A stretch of DNA of 64,000 nucleotides from positions 186,001 through 250,000 of the forward strand of contig NZ_CP087998.1 in the NCBI RefSeq assembly GCF_021044585.1. The letters run 5' to 3'. Of this stretch, positions 45,459 to 55,725 are shown in pieces. The DNA comes from Sulfurimonas sp. HSL-3221. GTDB lineage: Bacteria; Campylobacterota; Campylobacteria; Campylobacterales; Sulfurimonadaceae. Position numbers and translations under genes: made by a program. Each line of letters starts with the position of its first letter. The first letter of the stretch is position 1. The notes beneath the pieces were generated by a model that worked only from the letters and a program-made list of their open reading frames with translations, was not told the DNA's origin and ran no database searches.

Positions 45459-45800
45459 GTGACATATACCGAATTCTTACAGTTACTAGAAAAGCATGAG
45501 ATTGATGTGGGTGGGATCGCATCAAAATTGGGCTATTCGAAAGGCAGTATTGAAAACAATTGGGCTAAAACGGGAGAAGTGCCAAGAAAAGCCGTACTTG
45601 CACTAGAGTTGTATCTGGAGTTACGGCAAGAAAAGCATGCCAATGAAGTATTGAAACAGAAATTGGAAGAATACGATAGAAAGCAGAATCTAACTCAACT
45701 TCTTTCGAAGAAAGCATTACAGATCGCGGAACGAAAAAGCAATGAGAATGGACTGGAGCTAGAGGATTATATCTCTTCATTAATCATTTCGACAATTTAG
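45459..45800 (+). CDS. small helix-turn-helix regulator with coiled-coil tail
   Basis: The 113-residue protein is predicted from the GTG at 45459, preceded by GGGAA at good spacing; a TTG at 45444 is an alternative. An N-terminal helix-turn-helix is visible (GGIASKLGYSKGSIENNWAK). A heptad-like segment follows (ELRQEKHANEVLKQKLEEYD), then a C-terminal helix. It has the look of a Cro/CI-type DNA-binding protein that dimerises through its tail. It is divergent from the DUF488 pair and may control it. Family not further resolved. Confidence 0.65.
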   Translation: MTYTEFLQLLEKHEIDVGGIASKLGYSKGSIENNWAKTGEVPRKAVLALELYLELRQEKHANEVLKQKLEEYDRKQNLTQLLSKKALQIAERKSNENGLELEDYISSLIISTI

Positions 45801-46115
45801 AGAATTGCTATAAATGCATACGAGATGTTGTACCCGTAACTCATTTAGTGGTAACAATCAGAAACGTCAATCGCATCAATCCTAGTCGTGTTGAATAGTC
45901 GTAACGGGTTGTCGGTATACCTATGATTTGGAGTTCTCATATATAGGGTTATGAGGCTTGTCAATGTCAATCTCCACGTCGTCAGGACTCAACAACATAT
46001 TTTTTTTTGCTAAGCATCGCTTTTCAAGGATACCAGTTTAAACCAGTAAATCATATATTAGTAAATCCCACTTTAGAAGGCGGGATAAGCCTTGTTGTCA
46101 TAGTTTGTAAAACAA
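45801..46115 (+). other. intergenic stretch without a supported gene
   Basis: These 315 bases lie between the HTH gene and the convergent DUF4279 gene. I see no plausible ORF and no strong hairpin with a T-run. Confidence 0.5.
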
Positions 46116-46508
46116 TCACTCTTTCATGCAATAAATGTCCAGATCCAATTCTGCATTGATTGAACACAGAAACTCTAGACTTTCTTTAGTAAATGAAAAA
46201 CTTGGCATCAAATCATTTGAGTACACAACAATACTTAGCTTTTTTTCCGTATCTAGAGAAGACAGGACGCCCTCTTGTTGAGGTGTGAGATGTAGTATTA
46301 GGTCATGCAAAATGCTATCTACATGCAAAATATCTTTCTTCTGAATAGAAAACTCACAACCATTAGTTTTATATTCTATTGTACCTTTTTCATTTTTTAG
46401 ATCACCAACTTTCCATATTTTTGTCGCATGGATTTTTTCAGCAATTTCACTTATATCATTTAACGCTCCAGATATTATTAAGCGCACAATTACTTCGTTT
46501 TTATACAT
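46116..46508 (-). CDS. DUF4279-like probable immunity protein
   Basis: From the ATG at 46508, which follows GAGGTGG, the protein has 130 residues. The order (MYKNEVIVRLIISG strand, DISEIAEKIHATKIWKVGD helix, CEFSIQKKDILHVDSILHDL, then LSIVVYSNDLMPSFSFTKES and a final LDLDIYCM strand) matches DUF4279, a family often encoded beside polymorphic toxins. It starts 10 bp after the RHS stop codon. It is therefore the likely immunity partner of the type-33-like toxin tip. It is cytosolic and acidic. Confidence 0.75.
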   Translation of the reverse strand: MYKNEVIVRLIISGALNDISEIAEKIHATKIWKVGDLKNEKGTIEYKTNGCEFSIQKKDILHVDSILHDLILHLTPQQEGVLSSLDTEKKLSIVVYSNDLMPSFSFTKESLEFLCSINAELDLDIYCMKE

Positions 46509-46518
46509 ATTTACCACC

Positions 46519-49500
46519 TCAAAAATCATTGATATTTAGACCAGTTGGTTCGCCTGGGCCTTTGCCGCCTTTACGTTTAACTACGATATCACCATTCTTT
46601 TTTTTGTACAAATCCTGGCGTGAATTTTCTTTTAAATCATGTGGGTGGATTCCACCCCTTTTTAATCTTTCAATTTCACCAGGACTTAACATTTTATCGT
46701 CATTGGCACAATAGGGGGAATTGTTCTCCCATGAGTCATCCCAAGCTACCGGATGAAACGCTGGTGGTGGGTTTAAGATCGAATAACCTATGCCCAAAAC
46801 TGCCACACCTATCGTTGGGAAAAGTGGTATTAAGAAGGCAAATTTGCCAGTTGGGTCAATAAAATTAGCTGGATCCCCGAGGACATACCCATAAAGGTTG
46901 GTGTCCCCACCTGCAAACCCAATCGGATCCTTCGCCATCCACTTGCCGGTATAGGCATCATAGTCGCGGTAGCCAAAGCGGGTCAGCTTGGTATCCGGAT
47001 CGTAGAGGCCTCCGGCGAATCCGAAGGGCACCTTGACATCAGGGTTGCTATCTGAAAGGATATTCCCGTAGGTGTCGTACTTGACGGCTTTGCGATCACC
47101 AAGGAATAAGAAGAGAGGTTTCTCATAGGCGTATTTGAATGTCCCCACCTGGTCGTATGCCAGGTAGAAGACCTTGCCGCTTCCCGTCGTCATCTTGTAG
47201 GGCATCCGTCCGGCTGCGTATTCGAACCGGCTGATCAGGTTGTCATTGCCGTCATAGACCGCCAGGAGCGTCGTCAGGTCCTTCCAGAGGTATTTCTCGA
47301 CGATCTGTCCGTTGATCTTTTTGGCGACACGCTGGTTATTGGCATTCTGAAGGTATTCGATCACCGTGCCGTCAGGCTTGACGACCTTTATGAGTTCGCC
47401 GAGTGTGCCGTATTCGTACGTCGTCGTTCCTTCCGGCGTCGTCTTCTCTGAGAGGTAACCATCATCGTCATAGGCATATGTGTTCTGACCGTAGACGACC
47501 ACCTGGTCATCCAGGGTGAAGTTCGCTGTTGTCGTCACACCGTTGATCGTCGCGCTTTGCCGGTTGCCGTTGGCATCATATACATACGACTCGACAGAGC
47601 CTGAATAAAGATCTTTTGCTTCAATCAAACGACCGAGGGAGTTATATTTATATTCATACAAGGCGAGTGGATTCACTTCTGAACCCTCAAGGCGCTGGGT
47701 GATCTTACCCGCGGGTGAACGCTGCAATATCTGGTAGTTATATCGATAGACTCCGGTTCCTTTGATAGTGGATGTATCGGTTTCGCCGTAATCATTATAG
47801 GTCATCTGAAGATCGAAGTGAATATCACCACTGTTCACGGATGTAAGCAAGCCATTCTCGGGGCTGTATGTCATTTGGGCGCCGCCGATCTGTGTCGGTT
47901 GGCCATCCCCGTTATAGACATAAGACTCGCTGGCACCAGCATAGGTGAAGCTCTCGACTCTAAAGTCGCTGTTGTAGCCCAAGCTCATCGTCTGGTTTAG
48001 CACGCCGCTTTGGGCGATGGAGGTGACAAGCGCACCGTCGTAACCGTAATCGATCTGCTCACTGCCGCGCATGACAGTGGAAGGATTGTCGCCGCAGTCG
48101 TAGCCATACGTTGTGTTTCCTTCAGGTGTTTGCACCTGCGATACCCGACCGCCGCTATACGTTGTAACAACCGTCTTGCCGCTCGGCTTCATGAGCGTGA
48201 TCAGCCTTCTTTGCTTGTCGTAGATGTAAGCGGTCGCCTTACCCAGCGGAGAGGTATAGGAGTCACGCTTGTTGACGCCGTTATAGCTAAAGGAGTGGTC
48301 TCTCGGTATCGGCGTGGTGAGGACGATCATATTTCCATTGGCGTCATACTGGAAGTCTGTCGTATGCAAGTTGGGGTGGGTGATCTGCGTACGTCTGCCA
48401 AGGAGGTCGTAGGCATAGCCCGTTGTGAGTCCGTCAGGATCGATGACTGAGTCGAGGTGGCCGTCCGCATTATAGACATACGTTGTGGTTCTGGTACCTT
48501 GCGTGACGGTGGTCAGTCTACCTTCATTGTCATAGCCGTACTGTACCGGCAGTAGGTTGCCCAACTGCGAGGAGAGCATCAGGCGGTTGGCCGCATCATA
48601 GGTCTGGCTGGAAGTGATGCCTTCGGCCGAAACAGTCGTCTGGGTGGAACCGCTGTAATCACGTTCGTTCGTTACCGTAGCCCCGTTCGTTGTCGCTGTC
48701 CGCACCACTTTTGAGACGCTGTCTCCGTCCATCGTGTAACTGGCGGTATATGCTGTCTGCATGGAGAGTCCGCTTGGTTCCGTCCGTGTCGTGGAAGCAA
48801 GGATCCTACGCCCTTCCGCAGGATCCTTGACGAGCACTCCGTTTGCCGTCAGGTAGGTACTGGTCGTCTTCTCGCTGCACATTGTCGTGCTTGAAAGGGT
48901 GTCGTCAACGGCATTCTCGTAAAGAACGGTGTCGCCGGAAGGGAGGAACTTTTCCGTGACAAGGAGACCGTTCGCCAGGTAATGCTTTTTATAGGCGACG
49001 GCGTCGCCGGCAGCCCTGGTGACATTGATGTCAAGGGCTGTTGCTCCGCTGCTTTGGCCGAAGAGCCACTCTCCCTGCTCGGCATCAACAACTTTGACAA
49101 CTTTCCCATTGCTGTCGAAGATGTGGAGGAAGCTGTTCCCGTTTGGTTCGGTCTCCTGGGTCATGAGATGGTTCTCATACGTGAAGCCATAGGACGACAG
49201 ATCTTCGTACTGCACTTCCGTCAGATCCCCGTTCGCGTCTACGTTTAGGTAGGTACTCTGACCGTGCGGAGCCGTAACGCTTATGACGGTGCCGTTGGCG
49301 TCCCTGTTGAGTGTCGTCGTTTGACTGAAAGCGTCTGTCACGGTAGTAAGCAGACCCTGACCATCATAAAGGAAGGAGGAGATTGTCTGTTTGGTGTAGG
49401 CATCGCGTGTCAGTACATGTTTGCCTTCGGCATCAAACAGGTATTCATGCGTTCCAAGTTTTACGACAAGATTGCCGTTCTCCTGGACGGGGGTGTCGAC

Positions 49501-50409
49501 CGCGTAGATGGTGCTGTCCAGATAGAGTTTGTCTCCGGAGAAAACCGCGTGACCGTTCAGGCTCCAGCCGTAGGCGACGGTTCGGCTGCGGTTCTCATCA
49601 ATGTCTCCTGAGGAGTAGTGCAGACCATACTCGGAACCGCTGATCGCGATCTCCTCGTGGAAGGTGGTGTCGCGCGGGGAAACATATGAACTGATGGACT
49701 CATCGCATATAGGTTGGTCCTCGTCTGTCTTCTTGACACAGCGGTGGAGATCTTCACAGGGTGTATTTGCCGTCTGAACTGACCCATTAAGATCTTCACA
49801 AGCCGTCGTTAGATTATTATCGACGCCAGACCATTGGTAAAGGATCTCCTCATTGTCGCCTTTGGCTGGAAAGTTTGCTTGAGTTTCGTCGCACACGGCA
49901 GGCAGTTTACACCGTTCATAATTGACGCATGTGAGTTTGCCGCTTTCTATCGTACCGTTGCTGTCAATACATTGCTGGTGTGATGCTGGCGCATCAAGTG
50001 TATCGCTTCTCCACGGAGTAGAATAAGTGGCATTGCTCTCTTGAACAGGAAAGGGGATGTCACTTTCATTGCATAGTAGGCATTGATAAAACTCGTTGGC
50101 GTAATGGTTGTCATAATAGTTTACATATTGGGTTGTAGTCCATTTTTTGCTGTATTTAAATACGTAATGGTGCGTCTGCCAATTTTTATAATATTTGTCA
50201 CAGTAATATCGACTCGTATCTTCTAGCAATGAGCAGGGAGTAGAATAACTGCAATGTTGAGTCTGATCAGATACTCCAGAATCTTTTGAATACAGATACC
50301 AATATCGTGGTGCATCGCAGGCGCAGTTTTCATAACCCTCCTGCGTATCAGATACAGAAAAGAGTGCAGTTGGCAATAGCAAGAGTAACCCGAATATCAT
50401 TTTAAGCAT
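46519..50409 (-). CDS. exported RHS-repeat polymorphic toxin with type-33-like C-terminal tip
   Basis: This 1296-residue protein begins with a signal peptide (MLKMIFGLLLLLPTALFS). A cysteine-rich region of about 230 residues follows (for example ENCACDAPRYWYLYS and CEDLHRCVKKTDEDQPICDE). Some 15-20 YD/RHS repeats come next (near 270-1090), then the RHS core (FGYRDYDAYTGKWMAKDPIG near 1145 and LYGYVLGDPANFIDPTGK). The 110-residue tip contains LSPGEIERLKRGGIHPHDLK and ends KGGKGPGEPTGLNINDF, a pattern of the polymorphic toxin type 33 family. No PAAR or VgrG region is present, so export is by Sec and not an obvious T6SS. AAAGGTATTC lies before the ATG. Confidence 0.88.
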   Translation of the reverse strand: MLKMIFGLLLLLPTALFSVSDTQEGYENCACDAPRYWYLYSKDSGVSDQTQHCSYSTPCSLLEDTSRYYCDKYYKNWQTHHYVFKYSKKWTTTQYVNYYDNHYANEFYQCLLCNESDIPFPVQESNATYSTPWRSDTLDAPASHQQCIDSNGTIESGKLTCVNYERCKLPAVCDETQANFPAKGDNEEILYQWSGVDNNLTTACEDLNGSVQTANTPCEDLHRCVKKTDEDQPICDESISSYVSPRDTTFHEEIAISGSEYGLHYSSGDIDENRSRTVAYGWSLNGHAVFSGDKLYLDSTIYAVDTPVQENGNLVVKLGTHEYLFDAEGKHVLTRDAYTKQTISSFLYDGQGLLTTVTDAFSQTTTLNRDANGTVISVTAPHGQSTYLNVDANGDLTEVQYEDLSSYGFTYENHLMTQETEPNGNSFLHIFDSNGKVVKVVDAEQGEWLFGQSSGATALDINVTRAAGDAVAYKKHYLANGLLVTEKFLPSGDTVLYENAVDDTLSSTTMCSEKTTSTYLTANGVLVKDPAEGRRILASTTRTEPSGLSMQTAYTASYTMDGDSVSKVVRTATTNGATVTNERDYSGSTQTTVSAEGITSSQTYDAANRLMLSSQLGNLLPVQYGYDNEGRLTTVTQGTRTTTYVYNADGHLDSVIDPDGLTTGYAYDLLGRRTQITHPNLHTTDFQYDANGNMIVLTTPIPRDHSFSYNGVNKRDSYTSPLGKATAYIYDKQRRLITLMKPSGKTVVTTYSGGRVSQVQTPEGNTTYGYDCGDNPSTVMRGSEQIDYGYDGALVTSIAQSGVLNQTMSLGYNSDFRVESFTYAGASESYVYNGDGQPTQIGGAQMTYSPENGLLTSVNSGDIHFDLQMTYNDYGETDTSTIKGTGVYRYNYQILQRSPAGKITQRLEGSEVNPLALYEYKYNSLGRLIEAKDLYSGSVESYVYDANGNRQSATINGVTTTANFTLDDQVVVYGQNTYAYDDDGYLSEKTTPEGTTTYEYGTLGELIKVVKPDGTVIEYLQNANNQRVAKKINGQIVEKYLWKDLTTLLAVYDGNDNLISRFEYAAGRMPYKMTTGSGKVFYLAYDQVGTFKYAYEKPLFLFLGDRKAVKYDTYGNILSDSNPDVKVPFGFAGGLYDPDTKLTRFGYRDYDAYTGKWMAKDPIGFAGGDTNLYGYVLGDPANFIDPTGKFAFLIPLFPTIGVAVLGIGYSILNPPPAFHPVAWDDSWENNSPYCANDDKMLSPGEIERLKRGGIHPHDLKENSRQDLYKKKNGDIVVKRKGGKGPGEPTGLNINDF

Positions 50410-50664
50410 ATGAGAATACCTTTGATCGTCAAGATGAGATTGAAAAATCCAGAAGCACCATCATTACCGTTGTGTATTGTGTGATCTTATTTATTAAAAT
50501 TAATCCATGATATCATTAGTATATTAGCAAGAAATAAAAAAGAATATTTATTAGCCTATTTGATATTTTTTTAATTACCGTGTCTTAACACTATATTTGT
50601 TTTGCAATCTGTGCAAAATATGGGTTCCTCCCTTTTGATTGAAATTTCTTTCTTCAAAAAAGTA

Positions 50665-50709
50665 GTAGCATAATTATTTGGAAAGTAGCATAATTAGTTG
50701 GAAATGACA
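50665..50709. repeat. distal transposon end with two TnsB-site repeats
   Basis: Two 19-bp repeats, in reverse orientation to those at the other end, lie at 50665-50683 and 50685-50703, and the terminus closes with GGAAATGACA. Reverse-complemented, the end reads TGTCATTTCCAACTAATTAT, matching the opposite terminus at nearly every position. A degenerate third site may lie near 50610-50627. Confidence 0.9.
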
Positions 50710-50714
50710 GCCGC
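50710..50714. repeat. target-site duplication (right copy), GCCGC
   Basis: GCCGC directly follows the terminal TGACA and equals the copy at 14584-14588. Confidence 0.95.
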
Positions 50715-51585
50715 CACCGAAAATGGAGGCGGAGGTACCGCTGTGGTGTGGAGCCCTGAAAGGGCGCAGCGGCGTGAAGTGGGGCGCTCTCCCTTCCAGC
50801 ACGTCGAGTTTGGCGATGTCAAGGAGCTCGCCGTCGGTCATAGGCGGCAGGATATGGCGCAGCCGTTTGGCAATCATCGACTTCCCGGAACCGGGGCTTC
50901 CTTCGAGGAGAAGGTTGTGCATGCCGCACGCACTGATGAGCGCGGCGCGTTTCGCCACCTCCTGGCCGCGAATCTCCCCGAAGTCCTCGGGATAGTGTTT
51001 CTGATAATAGTAGCGGACATCCTGAAACGTCTGATGGGGAAACGGGATGGGTTTCGGTGCTGCCGGCCGGATGTTTGCATGCTCCTCCTCTTTGAAAAAG
51101 GCGATGGCGTCTTTAAGCGTTCCGGCACCGACAAAGGTGATCCCGGGAATGTTGGAGAGTTTATCGAGGGCCTCCATCGGGACGAGGGCATTGCGCAGCA
51201 GTCCCCTGTTGGCCAGGGAGAGAATCAGCGGATAGAGCATGAGGTTCTCCTTGACCGTGCCGTCAAGACCCAGCTCTCCGAAAGCGTACCACTCCGGGAA
51301 GTCCCGTTCGGAACTGTCTAGGGCGATCAGGAGGGCCATGGCGAGGTCGAACTGGCTGCCGTGTTTCTCGATGTCGCTGGGACTGAGATTGATCGTGATG
51401 CGTTTGGGCGGGAAGGTGAAGTCGTTTGCCAGTAGAGCGCTTTTGACCCGCTCCCGCGCCTCGGATATTGAGGAGGAGGCCAGGCCGACGACGGTGAAGG
51501 AGGGAAGACCGCGTGTCAGCGTGGACTCGACCGTGACCGGAAGTGCGTCGATGCCTTCGAGGGTGGCACATTTGAGCTGTTTCAT
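50710..51585 (-). pseudogene. comM: comM 5' half, interrupted by transposon
   Basis: This is the N-terminal part of ComM: a Lon-protease-like domain (LKCATLEGIDALPVTVESTL, residues 4-23; TINLSPSDIEKHGSQFDLAM near 65) followed by the first part of the AAA+ domain with Walker A GSPGSGKSMIAKR (near 230) and PFRAPHHSGTSASIFGGG at the break. Read through, the frame continues into the transposon for about a dozen residues and stops at 50674. The truncated product lacks Walker B and cannot be a working helicase. It follows def in the tig-clpP-def-comM cluster. Confidence 0.95.
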
Positions 51586-51797
51586 GACAATACTCCCATA
51601 GGTCAGGAAGAATGGTATCCATATAAAATTTATAAAAACATTAATTGTTGTTTAGCGTTTTAGTAAAAGAGCGAGTATTCGTGTGTGGTGTAGTGATGCT
51701 GTGTGCCATGGTATGAGTGATGAAGACAATATCAAGGAGGGAAAAGTTGAATGAAAAGATGTTTGGGGCGACCTGGCACCTGGGAAAGGAGGTGTCG

Positions 51798-52319
51798 TTA
51801 GCCGTTCTTCTTCTCTTTTTGAATCCGCTTGTACTCTTTCTCGAATTTCTTGCGGCGAGTGTAGGTGAGCTTTTCAATAAAGAGCTTGCCGGCGAGGTGG
51901 TCCATCTCGTGCTGGACGGCGACGCTGAGCAGGCCGTCGGCTTCGAGGACCTGCTCGTTGCCGTGACGGTCTTGGTAACTGACGGTGACCGTCTCAAAGC
52001 GTTCGACGTCCTCGTAGAAGCCCGGCACGCTGAGACACCCCTCCTGGTAGAAGGTCGTGCCGTCGCTGAGCACGATCTGCGGGTTGATGATCTCCAGCAG
52101 TTCCGACTTGTCCTGTTCGCCCTGCTCGTCGGGGAGGTTGATGATGAGGACCTGGAGGGGTTTGGCGACCTGGATGGCCGCGAGGCCGATCCCGTTGGAG
52201 GCGATCATCGTATCGTACATATCGTCCAGGAAGGTATGGAGGGCTTCGTCGAAACGCTCAACAGGCTCGGAGAGCTGTTTGAGGCGTTTGTCCGGGTAGG
52301 TGACGATCGGAAGCTGCAT
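51798..52319 (-). CDS. def: peptide deformylase
   Basis: Deformylase removes the formyl group from the N-terminal methionine of new proteins. All three motifs are present: GIGLAAIQV (residues 44-52), EGCLSVPG (near 92) and the metal-binding QHEMDHLAGKLF (near 136). The length is 173 aa as usual, with a lysine-rich C-terminal tail typical of Campylobacterota. It follows clpP by 5 bp and precedes the broken comM by about 210 bp. Confidence 0.97.
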   Translation of the reverse strand: MQLPIVTYPDKRLKQLSEPVERFDEALHTFLDDMYDTMIASNGIGLAAIQVAKPLQVLIINLPDEQGEQDKSELLEIINPQIVLSDGTTFYQEGCLSVPGFYEDVERFETVTVSYQDRHGNEQVLEADGLLSVAVQHEMDHLAGKLFIEKLTYTRRKKFEKEYKRIQKEKKNG

Positions 52320-52324
52320 GCGCC

Positions 52325-52915
52325 TTATTTCTTCGCGTTCTTGACGAGGACTTCGTCGATGAGGCCGTAGGCTTTGGCCTCTTCCGCACTCATGAAGAAG
52401 TCGCGGTCGGTATCTTTCTCGACCTTTTTCAGGCTCTGTCCGGTGTTCTTGGCAAGGATGCCGTTGAGCTCTTTTTTCATGCGCAGGATCTCGTTGGCCT
52501 GGATCTCGATGTCCGTCGCCTGTCCCTGGGCGCCGCCGAGGGGCTGGTGGATCATGATGCGCGCGTGCGGCAGGGCAAAGCGCTTGCCCTGGGCGCCGGA
52601 GCTGAGCAGGAAGGAGCCCATGGAAGCTGCCTGCCCGATACAGATCGTCGCGACGTCGGGACGGATGTAGTTCATCGTATCGAAGATCGCCATACCGGAG
52701 GTGACGACACCGCCGGGGGAGTTGATGTAGAAGTAGATGTCTTTATCCGGATCCTCCGCTTCGAGGAAGAGCATCTGAGCGACGATGGTCGAAGCGACGG
52801 CGTCATTGACCTCGCCGCTGAGCATGATGATGCGGTCCTTCAGGAGGCGGGAGTAGATGTCGTAAGAGCGTTCGCCCCGCGCACTTTTTTCAATGACGTA
52901 CGGAATATAGCTCAT
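52325..52915 (-). CDS. clpP: ATP-dependent Clp protease proteolytic subunit
   Basis: ClpP forms the barrel-shaped serine protease that works with ClpX/ClpA unfoldases. The catalytic triad is Ser in [15 protein letters not shown] (near residue 97), His in [12 protein letters not shown] (near 122) and Asp in [14 protein letters not shown] (near 171). IGQAASMG and the N-terminal [19 protein letters not shown] are typical. It is 196 aa and lies 3 bp after tig, the order tig-clpP-def being common. Confidence 0.97.
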   Translation of the reverse strand: MSYIPYVIEKSARGERSYDIYSRLLKDRIIMLSGEVNDAVASTIVAQMLFLEAEDPDKDIYFYINSPGGVVTSGMAIFDTMNYIRPDVATICIGQAASMGSFLLSSGAQGKRFALPHARIMIHQPLGGAQGQATDIEIQANEILRMKKELNGILAKNTGQSLKKVEKDTDRDFFMSAEEAKAYGLIDEVLVKNAKK

Positions 52916-52918
52916 GGT

Positions 52919-54229
52919 TTACTCTTCGGCTGTTGCCATTTTTGCGTTCAGCAGTCCGCTGAGCACTTTGTCTTCAACCATCGCCATCTGGATCGCCGGC
53001 AGGTAGCCGCTCTCTCTGTAGTGGTCGTAGGTCGCCTGCGGGTCCTGACCCGTCTGCATCGCTTCGAAGTAGATCGTCTGCATGACTTCCTGCTCGTTGA
53101 CGTTGACGCCTTCGGCTCTGGCGAGGGCATCGACGATGAAGGTTGCCTTGACGGAGCGGGTTGCGTCGTCGCGGAAGGTTTCGCGGAGCTCTTTGACCTT
53201 CTCCTGGTCATCGCGCAGTGCCGCGAGCTCCTCTTCGCTCATTTCGCGCGCTTTGTTGTTCAGCGCCATGTCCATCTCCTGCTCGACGACGAACTCCGGC
53301 AGGTCGAAGTTGTATGCGGCGACGAAGGCCTCGAGGAGTTCCGGCTTGAGTTTCTCGTTGAAGAGCTTGCCGCGCTCTTCGTTCTCGAGCTGTTTCTGGA
53401 CCTGCTCTTTGACCATATCTATCGTCGCGTCCTCTTCACCCGGCAGCAGCTGCTTGGCAAGCTTGGCGTCCATGCGGACCTTCTCTTTTGTCTGGATCTT
53501 GTGCAGTTTCACCTTGAACTGTGCCGGTTTGCCGGCCAGTTTTTCGCTGCCGTAGCTCTCCGGGAATGTGACGTCGATCATCTTCTCGTCGCCCGCTTTC
53601 ATGCCGATGACCTGATCTTCGAAGCCCGGGATGAACTGGCCGCTGCCGATGTTGAGCGGGAACTCTTCGGCTTTGCCGCCTTCAAACGCTTCACCGTCGA
53701 CGAAGCCTTCAAAGTCGATGACGGCAGTGTCGCCGTCTTCAACCGCGCGGTCCTCTTCGATGTCAACGAAAGGCGCCTGCGCTTTGGCGATCTCCTGGAT
53801 ACGGTCGGTGACCGCTTTGGCAGTGATCTTCGGCGCTTTGAAATCGGGAACCTTGGCCTGATAGTCGCCGAGGTCGAACTCGGGGCGCATTGCGACCTTG
53901 ATCGTCATTTCGATCGTACCGTCCTCTTTCTTGTCGAACTTGGAGAACTGCGGCTCACCGATCAGGGCATCGGCAGCGATCTTGAGGGCATCCAGACCGA
54001 TGTTCAGGGCTTCGCGGACCGCCTGGCTTTCAGCGTCTTGCATAAGGCGTTCGCCATACTGTTTCTTGACGGCGGATACGGGGACTTTTCCTTTGCGGAA
54101 TCCCGGGATGTTTGCTTGCTTGCTCAGCTCTTTGGCCATGTTGTCGAAGTGCTTGTCCAGGTCGCCGGCGGTGACCGTCGCGCTGATTTCGGCATTGGCT
54201 GCGTTGATTTTGTTGGTGCTCATTTCCAT
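52919..54229 (-). CDS. tig: trigger factor chaperone
   Basis: Trigger factor binds the ribosome exit tunnel and helps nascent chains fold. The N-terminal ribosome-binding loop appears as IPGFRKGKVPVSAVKKQYG (near residue 38). The PPIase (FKBP-like) domain follows, with EDRAVEDGDTAVIDFEGFVD near 155 and FIPGFEDQVIGMKAGDEK near 190. The helical chaperone domain is C-terminal. The 436 aa length is standard. Translation may begin at the second ATG (MSTNKINAANA). It is the first gene of the tig-clpP-def-comM cluster. Confidence 0.96.
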   Translation of the reverse strand: MEMSTNKINAANAEISATVTAGDLDKHFDNMAKELSKQANIPGFRKGKVPVSAVKKQYGERLMQDAESQAVREALNIGLDALKIAADALIGEPQFSKFDKKEDGTIEMTIKVAMRPEFDLGDYQAKVPDFKAPKITAKAVTDRIQEIAKAQAPFVDIEEDRAVEDGDTAVIDFEGFVDGEAFEGGKAEEFPLNIGSGQFIPGFEDQVIGMKAGDEKMIDVTFPESYGSEKLAGKPAQFKVKLHKIQTKEKVRMDAKLAKQLLPGEEDATIDMVKEQVQKQLENEERGKLFNEKLKPELLEAFVAAYNFDLPEFVVEQEMDMALNNKAREMSEEELAALRDDQEKVKELRETFRDDATRSVKATFIVDALARAEGVNVNEQEVMQTIYFEAMQTGQDPQATYDHYRESGYLPAIQMAMVEDKVLSGLLNAKMATAEE

Positions 54230-54479
54230 GGTGATCTCTTACCTTTATCTTCTGTTTCTTCCGGCTCAGCCCATGCGGCAATACGGAGAAAAATTTCGCA
54301 ATTCTACCTTAATTACATTAACACGACTCTTAGATTTCGGCGCTAGCAACTTCTTAAGCTTTTTTAAGTATTGAAATTGATTAAGGGATATCTAACGACA
54401 GATGATCTAATATCTCACCACACAAAGAGGACAAATTTTGTCTTTTTTAAAATTGTTATCAAAATAACATGTGAATTGA

Positions 54480-55700
<1,221 letters not shown>

Positions 55701-55725
55701 GAATTAGAGAGAGAAGGAAACCATT

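Larger units (their letters stand above)
14589..50709. mobile_element. 36.1-kb Tn7-like (Tn6022-like) transposon inserted in comM
   Basis: The boundaries are read directly: inverted termini TGTCATTTCCAA..., 5-bp duplication GCCGC, and a disrupted comM whose frame is restored on removal. The tnsA-proximal end is at 14589 and the distal end at 50709. It encodes TnsA, TnsB, TnsC, TniQ/TnsD and a TnsF-like target selector, plus a TnsE-like protein in the cargo. Insertion in comM with TnsF is the published behaviour of Tn6022-like Tn7 elements. Base composition is clearly more AT-rich than the flanks, as expected of transferred DNA. All core genes look intact, so the element may still be mobile. 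Confidence 0.96.

Noticed and set aside
50610..50627. Third TnsB site at the distal end
   Set aside because: It matches the consensus only with gaps, so it is mentioned but not annotated.
14589..50709. CRISPR-associated transposon (CAST)
   Set aside because: No cas gene and no CRISPR-like spaced repeats are seen; targeting is explained by TniQ and TnsF.
14589..50709. Prophage or integrative conjugative element
   Set aside because: No capsid, tail, terminase, relaxase or type IV secretion gene is seen; the ends and 5-bp duplication fit Tn7-like transposition.
52547..54346. Open frame of 599 codons on the plus strand opposite clpP and tig
   Set aside because: It is a GC-driven shadow of trigger factor and ClpP, which have full family motifs on the other strand.
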